Origin: Chryseobacterium sp. BLS98
Lineage (GTDB): Bacteria > Bacteroidota > Bacteroidia > Flavobacteriales > Weeksellaceae
Reading direction: 5' to 3'
DNA: 64,000 bases
Assembly: GCF_001045445.1 (NCBI RefSeq)
Contig: NZ_LFNF01000001.1
Location: 62,001 to 126,000 of the forward strand
The position numbers and the translations under genes were made by a program. How positions within the stretch are numbered: the stretch's first letter is position 1; each line of letters begins with the position of its first letter. This document shows positions 8,688 to 16,377 of this stretch, in pieces. Under the pieces are notes generated by a model. That model did no database searches and was not told where the DNA came from. It saw nothing but the letters and a program-made list of their open reading frames with translations.

Positions 8688-9383
8688 CTATAGGTATTCT
8701 TTGATCTGCAGAAGGTGTGTAATTGCTTTTAAGCCTTCTTCCTGCTTATTTTCCTTATAAATATCAAAGAAGATCACATCCAATCCATAGTTTTGGGCAC
8801 CTACGACATCCGCAATCCAGTCGTCACCGATCAGAATGCTTTCTTCTTTACCTGCTTCCGCAAGTCCTAAGGAATATTCGAAAATCTTTGGATTGGGTTT
8901 TCTTACCCCTACGGAATCAGCGCTGGTAATGGTTTTAAAATATTTATCTATTCCGGAGAGGATGCATTTCCTTTCTGTTACTTCCTGGAAACCGTTGGAA
9001 ATAACGTGCATCGTATAATGTTTGGATTTCAGGTATTCCAGAATGTATTCCGCACCTTCTACCAGCTCGTTGTGGTTAAGGATCTTATCCAGAAAATGTT
9101 CTTCAAAATATTCTGACAGCTCTTCATCATCCACTCCGAAACGCTTGAATGTATCATAGAAACGGTGTTTTCTCAGATATTCCTTACCAATAATCCCGTC
9201 CCTGATTTTTTCCCACAGGCTTTCATTAATTTCATGATAAGCAGAATGAAACTCTTCGAAATCTATATTATAACGCAAGGTAATTTCCTGCTTTTCAAAA
9301 AGATCTTTAATGGTAAGATAGGCGTTCTTACGGTGATCCCAGAGCGTATTGTCCAGATCAAAAAAAATGTGCTGAATTTTCAT
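8688..9383 (-). CDS. HAD-family hydrolase, YjjG-like
   Basis: 231 residues from the ATG at 9383; a TTG three codons upstream is less likely. Motif I FFDLDNTLWDH gives catalytic D9 and D11, motif II is HVISNGF, and motifs III/IV appear as RKPNPKIFEYSL and LIGDDWIADVVGAQNYG. The size, helical cap and motif order fit the YjjG group, noncanonical pyrimidine nucleotide or small phosphate ester phosphatases of the cytosol. The exact substrate is unknown. A TAATTTTG box ends 6 bases before the ATG, suggesting a leaderless or nearly leaderless mRNA. Confidence 0.87.
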   Translation of the reverse strand: MKIQHIFFDLDNTLWDHRKNAYLTIKDLFEKQEITLRYNIDFEEFHSAYHEINESLWEKIRDGIIGKEYLRKHRFYDTFKRFGVDDEELSEYFEEHFLDKILNHNELVEGAEYILEYLKSKHYTMHVISNGFQEVTERKCILSGIDKYFKTITSADSVGVRKPNPKIFEYSLGLAEAGKEESILIGDDWIADVVGAQNYGLDVIFFDIYKENKQEEGLKAITHLLQIKEYL

Positions 9384-9389
9384 ACAGCA

Positions 9390-9397
9390 CAAAATTA
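9390..9397 (-). promoter_or_regulatory. Promoter -7 box abutting HAD gene start
   Basis: On the minus strand the sequence reads TAATTTTG, then six bases, then the ATG of the HAD gene. It is an exact TAnnTTTG match. The spacing leaves almost no 5' untranslated region. Confidence 0.45.
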
Positions 9398-9403
9398 CTT
9401 ATT

Positions 9404-9538
9404 TTAATTTTTGGAAAGCGGAAAATTCTTGCTCTTGGTTTTTACCAGTTCAAGACTTTTTGAGTAATTCAATAAAAAATCAATTGTTTGTTTCTTAGGT
9501 TTCAAAGTTTTCACTTTTAAGGAATCATTTTTTTTCAT
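9404..9538 (-). CDS. Small basic protein of 44 residues
   Basis: A complete frame of 45 codons with ATG at 9538 and TAA at 9404-9406. The product begins MKKNDSLKVKTLKPKKQT and continues IDFLLNYSKSLELVKT: a lysine-rich N-terminus, then a short amphipathic helix, with no signal peptide or membrane segment. It starts 49 bases downstream of the ECF sigma gene on the same strand, so it may share that transcript. The layout (basic tail, xxIDFLxNYSKSLxxVK) resembles small conserved proteins I have seen in flavobacteria, but I cannot name a family. No function is proposed. Confidence 0.6.
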   Translation of the reverse strand: MKKNDSLKVKTLKPKKQTIDFLLNYSKSLELVKTKSKNFPLSKN

Positions 9539-9587
9539 AGGCGAAAGTATGTTTTCCTATAAACGTGAATTTTTTAAAAATATTATC

Positions 9588-10178
9588 CTATCGTGTCAAT
9601 ACAATATTATTTTCATCCATGATTTTTCTCAGGTTGATCAATGCATAGCGCACTCTGCCCAATGTGGTATTGATACTCATATTGGTATGATCTGCAATTT
9701 CTTTGAAACTCAGACCGTCAAAAAACCTTAGTTTAATGACCTCCTGCTGGTTCTGTGGCAGAAACTGAAGCATTCTCAGAAGATCTTCCTGGATCTGCAG
9801 GGTTACCAGCTGATCTTCAATATTCTCCGATGGTTCTCTGATCAAATCAAAAATAGAATATTCGTCTGTTTCAAAAGTGGTTTCTGAAACTTTCACGTTT
9901 TTCGCTTTCAGTCTGAAATGATCAATGATAAGGTTGTGTGCGATTCTTTTTGCCCAAAGAATAAATTTACCTTCTTCGTTATACCGCCCTTCTTTCAGCA
10001 TCAGGATGATCTTCATAAATGTATCCTGAAAAACATCATTGGCCAGGTCTTCATCATTAATTTTGTAAAAAATGAATGTAAACAGTTCTCGCTGATGACG
10101 ATGAATAAGGGCTGATAGGGCTTCTTCGTCTCCTTTCTGGTAAAGGGAAATTAGTAGGCTGTCCGTTTTTGATTTCAT
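9588..10178 (-). CDS. ECF-type RNA polymerase sigma-70 factor
   Basis: About 196 residues from the ATG at 10178; a TTG at 10190 is an alternative. Region 2 is seen as DVFQDTFMKI and FILWAKRIAHNLIIDHFR (promoter -10 recognition), and region 4 as QQEVIKLRFFDGLSFKEIADHTNMS with helix-turn-helix INTTLGRVRYALINLRK. It would direct core polymerase to a stress or envelope regulon. No FecR-like anti-sigma or SusC partner is adjacent, so it is not the SusCD-associated type. The 5' untranslated region holds a palindrome at 10221-10237, and a 44-residue gene follows. Confidence 0.93.
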   Translation of the reverse strand: MKSKTDSLLISLYQKGDEEALSALIHRHQRELFTFIFYKINDEDLANDVFQDTFMKIILMLKEGRYNEEGKFILWAKRIAHNLIIDHFRLKAKNVKVSETTFETDEYSIFDLIREPSENIEDQLVTLQIQEDLLRMLQFLPQNQQEVIKLRFFDGLSFKEIADHTNMSINTTLGRVRYALINLRKIMDENNIVLTR

Positions 10179-10220
10179 AACTCTTCTCAATAATAAAAAA
10201 ATTTGCAGACCAGCAATTCT

Positions 10221-10237
10221 CCAGATATTATATCTGG
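10221..10237. promoter_or_regulatory. Palindrome in sigma-gene leader
   Basis: CCAGATAT and ATATCTGG form an 8-base perfect inverted repeat around one central T, 43 bases upstream of the sigma-gene ATG. It could be a protein operator or a small mRNA hairpin. No regulator is assigned. Confidence 0.4.
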
Positions 10238-10376
10238 CCCTAGCTGTAAATACAAAACAGTTTTTTAGAGTAAAGTAAAATCAATAGGCAGTACAATTAT
10301 TATATGGTGTAAATATAATAATTTTTTAATAACTGTTAACCTATTATTAAATTTTTACAAGAAAATTTAATAAACA

Positions 10377-10868
10377 TCACTTAAACATATCATGAATAAA
10401 GACAGTAGGAATATTTAATGTTAAATTAACATTTAACCCTTTCAGCTCTTTTCCATTCAAACGGGCGTCTCCGATAGGAAATGCATACCCGCCGGTAAGA
10501 TCCAAAAGCCCGAAAAGTGTAACTCCTATTTTCGGTGCAATGTATTTATTGGTTCCTTCTGCGCCCAACAGAAGATAATAAGAGTGGTAAAAATCCACAT
10601 TTTTTTCAAAGTTAAGAAGCACATCTGCCTGCAATTTGGGCATGATGGCAAATTTGGAATTGGTGGAACCCATGAGAGCAGACCCTCCCAGCCTGTAAAT
10701 CACATCATCATTCTTCAGAAAAAGCAGCTTACCTCCCAATTCTCCAAAGCTTTGATTCTGGTAAGTGTATCCCACAGTAACCATTTTGTGCATGGTGTAC
10801 TGTGCCTTTGCCGCCATGCTCAGGAAACATATAAAAAGTACGGTAATTGCCGATCTAAAATTCATCAT
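10377..10868 (-). CDS. Small predicted outer-membrane beta-barrel protein
   Basis: 163 residues. The signal peptide (ITVLFICFLSMAAKAQ, cut near residue 22) is followed by alternating hydrophobic and polar strands rich in Y, G and aromatic ends (MVTVGYTYQNQSF, IYRLGGSALMG, SYYLLLGAEG, FGLLDLTGGYAFPIG) that fit a small outer-membrane barrel. No named family is recognised. It is a single gene between metK and the sigma gene, both on the same strand, separated from metK by a terminator. Membrane location is inferred from strand pattern only. Confidence 0.75.
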   Translation of the reverse strand: MMNFRSAITVLFICFLSMAAKAQYTMHKMVTVGYTYQNQSFGELGGKLLFLKNDDVIYRLGGSALMGSTNSKFAIMPKLQADVLLNFEKNVDFYHSYYLLLGAEGTNKYIAPKIGVTLFGLLDLTGGYAFPIGDARLNGKELKGLNVNLTLNIPTVFIHDMFK

Positions 10869-10892
10869 CTCTAATTATTTAAGGTGTAAAAT

Positions 10893-10925
10893 TAAAAAAA
10901 ACTGCCTTATCCAAAGATAAAGCAG
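10893..10925 (-). terminator. Intrinsic terminator of metK
   Basis: On the minus strand CTGCTTTATC and GATAAGGCAG form a 10-base stem (one wobble) around a 4-base loop, followed by eight T. It lies 25 bases beyond the metK stop. Confidence 0.85.
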
Positions 10926-10949
10926 CCTATTTATTATTGTTTAAGAAAA

Positions 10950-12230
10950 TTAAATCCCAAAAGCGACTTTAATTTCATCTACTTTGTCAAGCTTTTCCCA
11001 TGTAAAGAACTCAAGTCCTGTAAGGGTAATTTCATTTTTCTGACCTTTATTGAAGGTTTTGTCAGCTGTATAATGTTCTTTCCCCATATGTCCGTAAGAA
11101 GCCGTTTCCTGGTAGATCGGGTTTCTTAATTTCAGGTTCTGCTCAATAGCGTAAGGTCTTAGATCGAAGATGGAAGAAACCTTTTTAGCAATATCCCCAT
11201 CATGAAGATTTACTTTTGCAGTTCCGTAAGTATTGATGTATAGACCACAAGGTTCAGCAACACCGATTGCATAAGAAACCTGTACCAAAACTTCGTCCGC
11301 TACTCCTGCAGCTACCAGGTTTTTAGCAATGTGTCTGGTAGCGTAAGCCGCACTTCTGTCTACTTTTGAAGGGTCTTTTCCTGAGAAAGCACCACCACCG
11401 TGAGCTCCTTTTCCTCCGTAAGTATCTACAATGATTTTTCTTCCTGTAAGACCTGTATCCCCGTGAGGACCTCCGATTACAAATTTACCTGTAGGGTTGA
11501 TGTGATATTTGATCTGATCGTTGAATAACGCTTTGATCTCTTCAGTTTGCTGAGCCACCACTCTTGGTACAAGGATATTTTTGATGTCTTCACGGATCTT
11601 ATTCAGCATTTCCTCTTCAGTTCCAAAGTCATCATGCTGAGTAGAAACCACAATAGAATCAATTCTTACCGGTTTATGATCATCAGAGTACTCAATGGTT
11701 ACCTGGCTTTTTGCATCCGGACGCAGGTAAGCAATTTCGTTACCTTCTCTTCTTAATGCAGAGAGCTCTTTAAGGATAGTGTGGGCAAGGTCTAAAGCAA
11801 GAGGCATATAATTAGCCGTCTCGTTGGTTGCATACCCGAACATCATTCCCTGGTCACCGGCACCCTGTGCATTGGCTTTAGCTTCGAAAGATCCGTCATT
11901 TACAGCTCTGTCTACCCCTTGGTTAATATCCGGAGACTGCTCATGGATGGCTGAGATTACCCCGCAGGAATCCCCGTTGAACATATATTCTCCTTTAGTA
12001 TAACCAATTCCGTTGATTACATCTCTTGCAATAGTCTGTACATCAAGATATGCGTCAGACTTCACTTCTCCTGCAAGCACTACCTGCCCTGTAGTGACCA
12101 GAGTTTCACAAGCTACTTTAGAGTTTTTATCGTATGCTAAGAAGTGATCGATTAATGCATCGGAGATCTGATCGGCAATTTTATCCGGATGTCCTTCTGA
12201 AACAGATTCAGATGTAAATAGATAAGACAT
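10950..12230 (-). CDS. metK: S-adenosylmethionine synthetase
   Basis: Cytosolic enzyme making S-adenosylmethionine from methionine and ATP, with hydrolysis of the triphosphate. 426 residues. Characteristic blocks are [18 protein letters not shown] (8-25), [12 protein letters not shown] near residue 120, [17 protein letters not shown], and the glycine-rich [19 protein letters not shown]. The length is slightly above the about 385 of E. coli, with an insertion after the DQG block that is common in Bacteroidota. A SAM-II-like element lies in its leader about 66-118 bases upstream, implying feedback by the product. It ends in a strong terminator. Confidence 0.97.
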   Translation of the reverse strand: MSYLFTSESVSEGHPDKIADQISDALIDHFLAYDKNSKVACETLVTTGQVVLAGEVKSDAYLDVQTIARDVINGIGYTKGEYMFNGDSCGVISAIHEQSPDINQGVDRAVNDGSFEAKANAQGAGDQGMMFGYATNETANYMPLALDLAHTILKELSALRREGNEIAYLRPDAKSQVTIEYSDDHKPVRIDSIVVSTQHDDFGTEEEMLNKIREDIKNILVPRVVAQQTEEIKALFNDQIKYHINPTGKFVIGGPHGDTGLTGRKIIVDTYGGKGAHGGGAFSGKDPSKVDRSAAYATRHIAKNLVAAGVADEVLVQVSYAIGVAEPCGLYINTYGTAKVNLHDGDIAKKVSSIFDLRPYAIEQNLKLRNPIYQETASYGHMGKEHYTADKTFNKGQKNEITLTGLEFFTWEKLDKVDEIKVAFGI

Positions 12231-12297
12231 ATTATTCTTTGTTTTTTAGATTAAAATAAGTGAAGAAAAATAAGAATAATTGCCCAGAAAAAGAATA

Positions 12298-12348
12298 CTG
12301 TTTTAGCATATTTTTAGAGAGGTTGCAATCAGGTCAAATTTTTCCTCG
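12298..12348 (-). ncRNA. SAM-II-like riboswitch candidate for metK
   Basis: The minus strand holds, in order, GAGG, ATTTGACCTGATTGCA, CCTC, an A-rich linker, then GCTAAAACAG. This is the SAM-II layout: a P1 stem (GAGG/CCTC), a loop with a (G)ATTT..ACC..TTGCA pattern, and a 3' GCTAAAA segment that folds back as a pseudoknot. Here TGCA/GC and CTG/CAG can pair. P1 is short at 4 base pairs. SAM-II is known in Alphaproteobacteria and Bacteroidota upstream of methionine-pathway genes. The class call rests on motif order by eye, not on a covariance search. Confidence 0.55.
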
Positions 12349-12362
12349 TTAATAAACGTCCG

Positions 12363-12370
12363 CAAATTTA
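12363..12370 (-). promoter_or_regulatory. Promoter -7 box for metK leader
   Basis: TAAATTTG on the minus strand, 15 bases upstream of the SAM-II-like element. A transcript starting 5-8 bases later would begin just before the element. Confidence 0.5.
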
Positions 12371-12460
12371 AGTACTATTTTTTTAATACTAAAGGATTTT
12401 GCTTACTAATTATAATTTTCTTAAAATTAATGATTTATATCACTTTACAGCCTTCTTAGT

Positions 12461-13411
12461 TCATTGCGGCTTGATGCTTACAAATTCCTTTGGATTGGCA
12501 TGATAGTTAAGTTTAAGCTCTAAAGAGTTCTTGATGGAATGTGACAATTCATCAATAATTTTCTGCTTAAACGTCGGCTTATAATAGATGATACTGATCT
12601 CTCTGTAAGGGAAAGGTTTTTTGAATCTGAAAACATTATCCTTCTGTTCCTCTGAAAGCTGACTCAATGCCAATTCGGGAAGAATACTGATACCGCCTAC
12701 TTTATCCACCATATGCACCAAGGTCTGAATATTGGAGGCCAGGAAATCTAAATTCTTAGGCTTTAAAGTATTTTCTTTTAAGTGGCAGATATTTTCGAAC
12801 TGGTTTCTTAAGCAGTTTCCCTCTTCAAGGAGCCACACCTTTTCTACATTCAATTCTTCAGGAACTACATAAGAGTTCTTTTTATTGGCTTCCGTATTGG
12901 AACTGTAGATCATCAGCTCTTCATTGAAAAGGAAATCCTGGTAAAACTCATCAGCAGAGTCATACGGTGTGGAAATAATTCCCGCATCAAGTTCGCCGGC
13001 TTTTAAAGCTTTAATAATATTATCAGTGGTCATTTCCTTTACATTCATCTGGATTTTCGGATTTTCTTCCAAAAATTTAAAGATTTCTGTCGGCAAAATG
13101 AAAGAAGAAACCGTAGGAATGATTCCTAAATTGATGGTTCCTCCCAAAATATTATTCAAAAGATTGGCTTTATTTTTCAGCTCATTGACAGATTCTATAA
13201 TTACCTTTGCCTGATCAATGATCTGAAGTCCCACATCTGTAGTACGGATCGGGTGTGTAGTTCTGTCAAATACCTTCACATCCAGTTCATCCTCAAATTT
13301 TTGTATCATCGCACTTAGTGTAGGCTGCGTAATAAAGCATGCCTGAGCTGCTTTACCAAAATGTTTGTACTTATCTACAGCGATAAGATACTCCAGTTGC
13401 TGAATGTTCAT
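12461..13411 (-). CDS. oxyR: LysR-type peroxide regulator
   Basis: 316 residues. An N-terminal LysR helix-turn-helix (QLEYLIAVDKYKHFGKAA ... TQPTLSAMIQKFE) is followed by a substrate-binding-like redox domain. C200 and C209 (GNCLRNQFENIC) are 9 residues apart and surrounded by the NCLRxQ...C pattern of E. coli OxyR C199 and C208, the disulfide switch for hydrogen peroxide. The gene is divergent from catalase with a 132-base gap, the classic oxyR-katA arrangement. An inverted repeat in the gap overlaps its own promoter, which predicts autorepression together with katA activation. Its stop is followed by metK leader sequence on the same strand. Confidence 0.93.
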   Translation of the reverse strand: MNIQQLEYLIAVDKYKHFGKAAQACFITQPTLSAMIQKFEDELDVKVFDRTTHPIRTTDVGLQIIDQAKVIIESVNELKNKANLLNNILGGTINLGIIPTVSSFILPTEIFKFLEENPKIQMNVKEMTTDNIIKALKAGELDAGIISTPYDSADEFYQDFLFNEELMIYSSNTEANKKNSYVVPEELNVEKVWLLEEGNCLRNQFENICHLKENTLKPKNLDFLASNIQTLVHMVDKVGGISILPELALSQLSEEQKDNVFRFKKPFPYREISIIYYKPTFKQKIIDELSHSIKNSLELKLNYHANPKEFVSIKPQ

Positions 13412-13421
13412 CTGATTAATA

Positions 13422-13440
13422 TTATCTATTACAAAGATAA
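13422..13440. promoter_or_regulatory. OxyR operator candidate between oxyR and katA
   Basis: TTATCT and AGATAA arms (13422-13427 and 13435-13440) form a perfect 6-base inverted repeat with a 7-base spacer, in the style of a LysR T-N11-A site. It overlaps the oxyR -7 box at 13432-13439 and lies about 35-50 bases upstream of the katA -7 box, the spacing expected for activation of katA and repression of oxyR. Confidence 0.5.
13432..13439 (-). promoter_or_regulatory. Promoter -7 box for oxyR
   Basis: TATCTTTG on the minus strand matches TAnnTTTG, 20 bases before the oxyR ATG, and overlaps the inverted repeat. Confidence 0.45.
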
Positions 13441-13473
13441 AATGTTTTTGCCATTTGTAATCAAAAATTCAAG

Positions 13474-13481
13474 TAAATTTG
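13474..13481 (+). promoter_or_regulatory. Promoter -7 box for katA
   Basis: TAAATTTG, 62 bases before the katA ATG. TTTG at 13454-13457 is a possible -33 element, though the 16-base spacing is slightly short. Confidence 0.5.
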
Positions 13482-13543
13482 ATATTTAATACGTCTGCAT
13501 AAGACAGCTTACAAGGGAAATCAACCATACAAATCATAACTAT

Positions 13544-15031
13544 ATGGATTCTAAAAAATTAACGCTCAGCAATGGCGCTCCTTATTTTGAACATCAGGAC
13601 TCACAGACCGTAGGCCCGAGAGGACCTGTCCTTCTGCAGGATTTTATCCTTCAGGAAAACCTTGCGCACTTCGTCAGGGAAAGAATTCCTGAAAGGATTG
13701 TACACGCCAAGGGAACCGGTGCATACGGAACATTTACCGTAACCCATGACATCAGCAAGTATACAAAAGCCAAATTATTCTCAAAGGTAGGGAACTCATG
13801 CAGAATGTTTGCCCGGTTTTCTACCGTAGGCGGAGAAAAAGGAAGTGCAGATACAGCAAGAGACCCGAGAGGCTTTGCTTTGAAATTTTATACTGAAGAC
13901 GGAAACTGGGATCTTGTAGGGAACAATACACCTGTATTCTTTATTAAAGATGCTAAAAAATTCCCGGATTTTATCCACACCCAGAAAAGAGTCCCGAAAA
14001 CCAATCTGAAAAGCGCCACAATGATGTGGGACTTCTGGAGCCATAATCCGGAATCCCTTCACCAGGTTCTTATTTTAATGTCAGACAGAGGAACTCCTTA
14101 CGGCTACAGACACATGCACGGATTCGGTTCCCATACTTTCTCAATGATCAATGATCAGAATGAAAGAGTTTGGGTAAAGTTCCATTTTAAAACAAAACAG
14201 GGAATCAAAAACTTTACGGATGCAGAAGCCGTAAAGATGGCCGGAGAAAACCCGGATTTCGCCCAGGAAGACCTTTGCGACGCCATTGAAAACGGAAACT
14301 TTCCGAAATGGACGATGTATATCCAGGTAATGACTGAAGAGCAGGCTAAAGATTTCAGATGGAATCCTTTTGATATTACCAAAGTATGGTTTCAAAGTGA
14401 TTTCCCATTAATTGAAGTGGGAGAAATGGAGCTCAACGAGGTTCCGGTCAATTATTTTGCCCATGTGGAGCAATCCGCATTTTCGCCAAGCAGCCTGATT
14501 AACGGAATAAGTTTTTCTCCGGATAAAATGCTTCAGGGAAGGCTATTCTCTTATCCGGATGCTCACAGATACAGGGTTGGAGTAAATGCTCACCAACTGG
14601 AAGTGAACCGATGTCCTTTCGCTGTCAACAACTATCAGAGAGATGGTTTTATGGCAGATTCAAGCGGATATCAGGATAAACCGAATTATCATCCGAACAG
14701 TTTTGATGATATCAAACCGGACCTGTCCTATAAGAGTTATGAATATGAACTGGACAGTGCCCATGTTGCCAGTTACAATAGGAATGAAAATGATGATGAC
14801 CATTACACACAACCCGGGCTTCTGTATACAAAAGCAATGAACGTTGAGGATAGAGAACATCTAATCAGTAACATAGTAGGAAGCATGAGAGGCATTACCG
14901 GACCGAAAAAAGATGAGATTATCAACCGTCAGTTATGCCACTTTTTCAGGGCTAATATTGAGCTTGGCATGAAAGTGGCATCTCAGCTTAACATCAATAT
15001 AGATGCAAATATGATGAATCACTCAAAATAG
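13544..15031 (+). CDS. katA: Monofunctional haem catalase
   Basis: Cytosolic enzyme that splits hydrogen peroxide into water and oxygen. 495 residues, the small-subunit clade 3 type. It has the family start SNGAPYFEHQDSQTVGPRGPVLLQD, the distal H54 (ERIVHAKGTGAYG), distal N127 (LVGNNTPVFF), and the proximal haem-ligand block RLFSYPDAHRYRVG with its tyrosine. DPRGFALKFYTEDGNWD is also typical. There is no C-terminal flavodoxin-like domain. It is divergent from oxyR, with an operator candidate between them, so peroxide induction is expected. A hairpin with A/T-rich arms follows the stop. Confidence 0.97.
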   Translation: MDSKKLTLSNGAPYFEHQDSQTVGPRGPVLLQDFILQENLAHFVRERIPERIVHAKGTGAYGTFTVTHDISKYTKAKLFSKVGNSCRMFARFSTVGGEKGSADTARDPRGFALKFYTEDGNWDLVGNNTPVFFIKDAKKFPDFIHTQKRVPKTNLKSATMMWDFWSHNPESLHQVLILMSDRGTPYGYRHMHGFGSHTFSMINDQNERVWVKFHFKTKQGIKNFTDAEAVKMAGENPDFAQEDLCDAIENGNFPKWTMYIQVMTEEQAKDFRWNPFDITKVWFQSDFPLIEVGEMELNEVPVNYFAHVEQSAFSPSSLINGISFSPDKMLQGRLFSYPDAHRYRVGVNAHQLEVNRCPFAVNNYQRDGFMADSSGYQDKPNYHPNSFDDIKPDLSYKSYEYELDSAHVASYNRNENDDDHYTQPGLLYTKAMNVEDREHLISNIVGSMRGITGPKKDEIINRQLCHFFRANIELGMKVASQLNINIDANMMNHSK

Positions 15032-15053
15032 TATTTTGAAGGATTTGTCAATT

Positions 15054-15089
15054 AAAAGGAAAAAAAAGTATTATTTTTTCCTTTTTTTT
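15054..15089 (+). terminator. Terminator after katA
   Basis: An AAAAGGAAAAAA arm pairs with TTTTTTCCTTTT around a short AT-rich loop and runs directly into T residues. The stem is AT-rich and weak except for two G-C pairs. Confidence 0.55.
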
Positions 15090-15135
15090 GCAAAAAATTC
15101 ATAATTTGCGAAAAATAATATTTTATAGTGGAAAA

Positions 15136-15903
15136 ATGAGTTACGAAAATATATTATTAGAGAAGGAAGACCAATTAGCTGTTGTTACAATAAACCGTCC
15201 CCAAAGCTTAAATGCTTTGAATGCAAAAACGATTCAGGAGATCAGTTCAGCAATGGACGAACTTAATGCTGATGAATCCTGCAGGGTAATTATCATTACA
15301 GGAAGTGGTGAAAAATCGTTTGTAGCGGGAGCTGATATTAAAGAATTCAGTGATTTTGGACAGGAAAAAGCCGAAGAACTGGCCAGAAACGGGCACAATA
15401 CCCTGTTCAACAAAATTGAAAATACATCTAAACCTGTTATTGCAGCCGTTAATGGTTTTGCTTTAGGAGGAGGTTTAGAGCTTGCCATGGCGTGTCATAT
15501 CAGATATGCATCAGAGAATGCCAGACTGGGGCTTCCGGAAGTTACCCTGGGGTTAATCCCGGGATACGGAGGAACGCAAAGACTTCCTAAACTTGTAGGA
15601 AAAGGCATCGCCAACGAAATGATCTTCTCTGCCAAGATGATTCCTGCTCAGAAAGCAAAGGAAATCGGACTGGTGAATGAAGTATACCCTATTGAAGAAT
15701 TATTAACCAAAACAAAAGAATTAGCGAGTATTATAGCCGGTAACTCACCAATGGCTATATCAAAGGCAATACAGGCCGTAAACTTATCGGACACGGATAA
15801 AGGTTTTGAATCTGAAATCAAGTATTTCGGGGAACTTTTTGAACTGAACGACAAGAAAGAAGGAGTTTCCGCTTTTTTAGAGAAAAGAAAGCCTAACTTC
15901 TAA
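15136..15903 (+). CDS. Enoyl-CoA hydratase/isomerase family protein
   Basis: 255 residues from the ATG at 15136 (MSYENILLEKEDQLAVVTINRP). An upstream in-frame start at 15088 would lie in the katA terminator and add a non-homologous tail. Crotonase motifs are AGADIKEF near residue 65 (oxyanion hole), FALGGGLELAMACHIRYAS near 110 and LPEVTLGLIPGYGGTQRL near 132 with both glutamates of a hydratase active site. It likely hydrates trans-2-enoyl-CoA in beta-oxidation or short-chain acyl-CoA metabolism. The gene leads a run of three same-strand genes (dCMP deaminase, xerD) that are functionally unrelated. Confidence 0.92.
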   Translation: MSYENILLEKEDQLAVVTINRPQSLNALNAKTIQEISSAMDELNADESCRVIIITGSGEKSFVAGADIKEFSDFGQEKAEELARNGHNTLFNKIENTSKPVIAAVNGFALGGGLELAMACHIRYASENARLGLPEVTLGLIPGYGGTQRLPKLVGKGIANEMIFSAKMIPAQKAKEIGLVNEVYPIEELLTKTKELASIIAGNSPMAISKAIQAVNLSDTDKGFESEIKYFGELFELNDKKEGVSAFLEKRKPNF

Positions 15904-15945
15904 GACTTTTAATCCAAATTATTTCGAAAAAACTAATGCTGCGGT

Positions 15946-16368
15946 ATGAATAAGTTTGATAAAGCTTATCTAAAAATGGCCCAGGAGTGGGCAAAACTCT
16001 CCTACTGTAAGAGAAAACAGGTTGGAGCTCTTATCGTAAAAGATAGGATGATTATTTCAGATGGTTACAACGGAACTCCTTCGGGATTTGAAAACTGCTG
16101 TGAAGATGAAGAGGGCAAAACACACTGGTATGTACTTCATGCGGAAGCCAATGCGATATTAAAGCTGGCCGCTTCCACGCAGTCTGCGGAAGGCGCAACG
16201 TTATATTTAACGCTGTCGCCATGCAAAGAATGCAGCAAGCTTATTTTACAGGCAGGAATTACAAGACTTGTGTATATTAATGAGTATTCAGACGACGATG
16301 GAATAGCGTTCTTGAGGAATCATGGTATTGAAATAGAACAAATATCGGACTGTGAACTAAAAAAATAA
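15946..16368 (+). CDS. Deoxycytidylate (dCMP) deaminase
   Basis: 140 residues. Zinc-dependent cytidine/deoxycytidylate deaminase fold: H65-A-E67 (LHAEANAIL) and PCKEC (C93, C96) are the zinc ligands and the catalytic glutamate. The N-terminal KMAQEWAKLSYCKRKQVGALIVKDxxIISDGYNGTPSG pattern is that of dCMP deaminases (ComEB/Dcd-like), which make dUMP for thymidylate synthesis. It stops 9 bases before xerD, so the two are likely co-transcribed. Confidence 0.93.
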   Translation: MNKFDKAYLKMAQEWAKLSYCKRKQVGALIVKDRMIISDGYNGTPSGFENCCEDEEGKTHWYVLHAEANAILKLAASTQSAEGATLYLTLSPCKECSKLILQAGITRLVYINEYSDDDGIAFLRNHGIEIEQISDCELKK

Positions 16369-16377
16369 AGCACAAAT

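Noticed and set aside
12231..12460. SAM-I riboswitch before metK
   Set aside because: No S-box P2 arm is present; the block order fits SAM-II instead.
15088..15135. Longer start for the enoyl-CoA hydratase gene
   Set aside because: The extra 16 residues overlap the katA terminator and do not match the family; the ATG at 15136 starts the conserved sequence.
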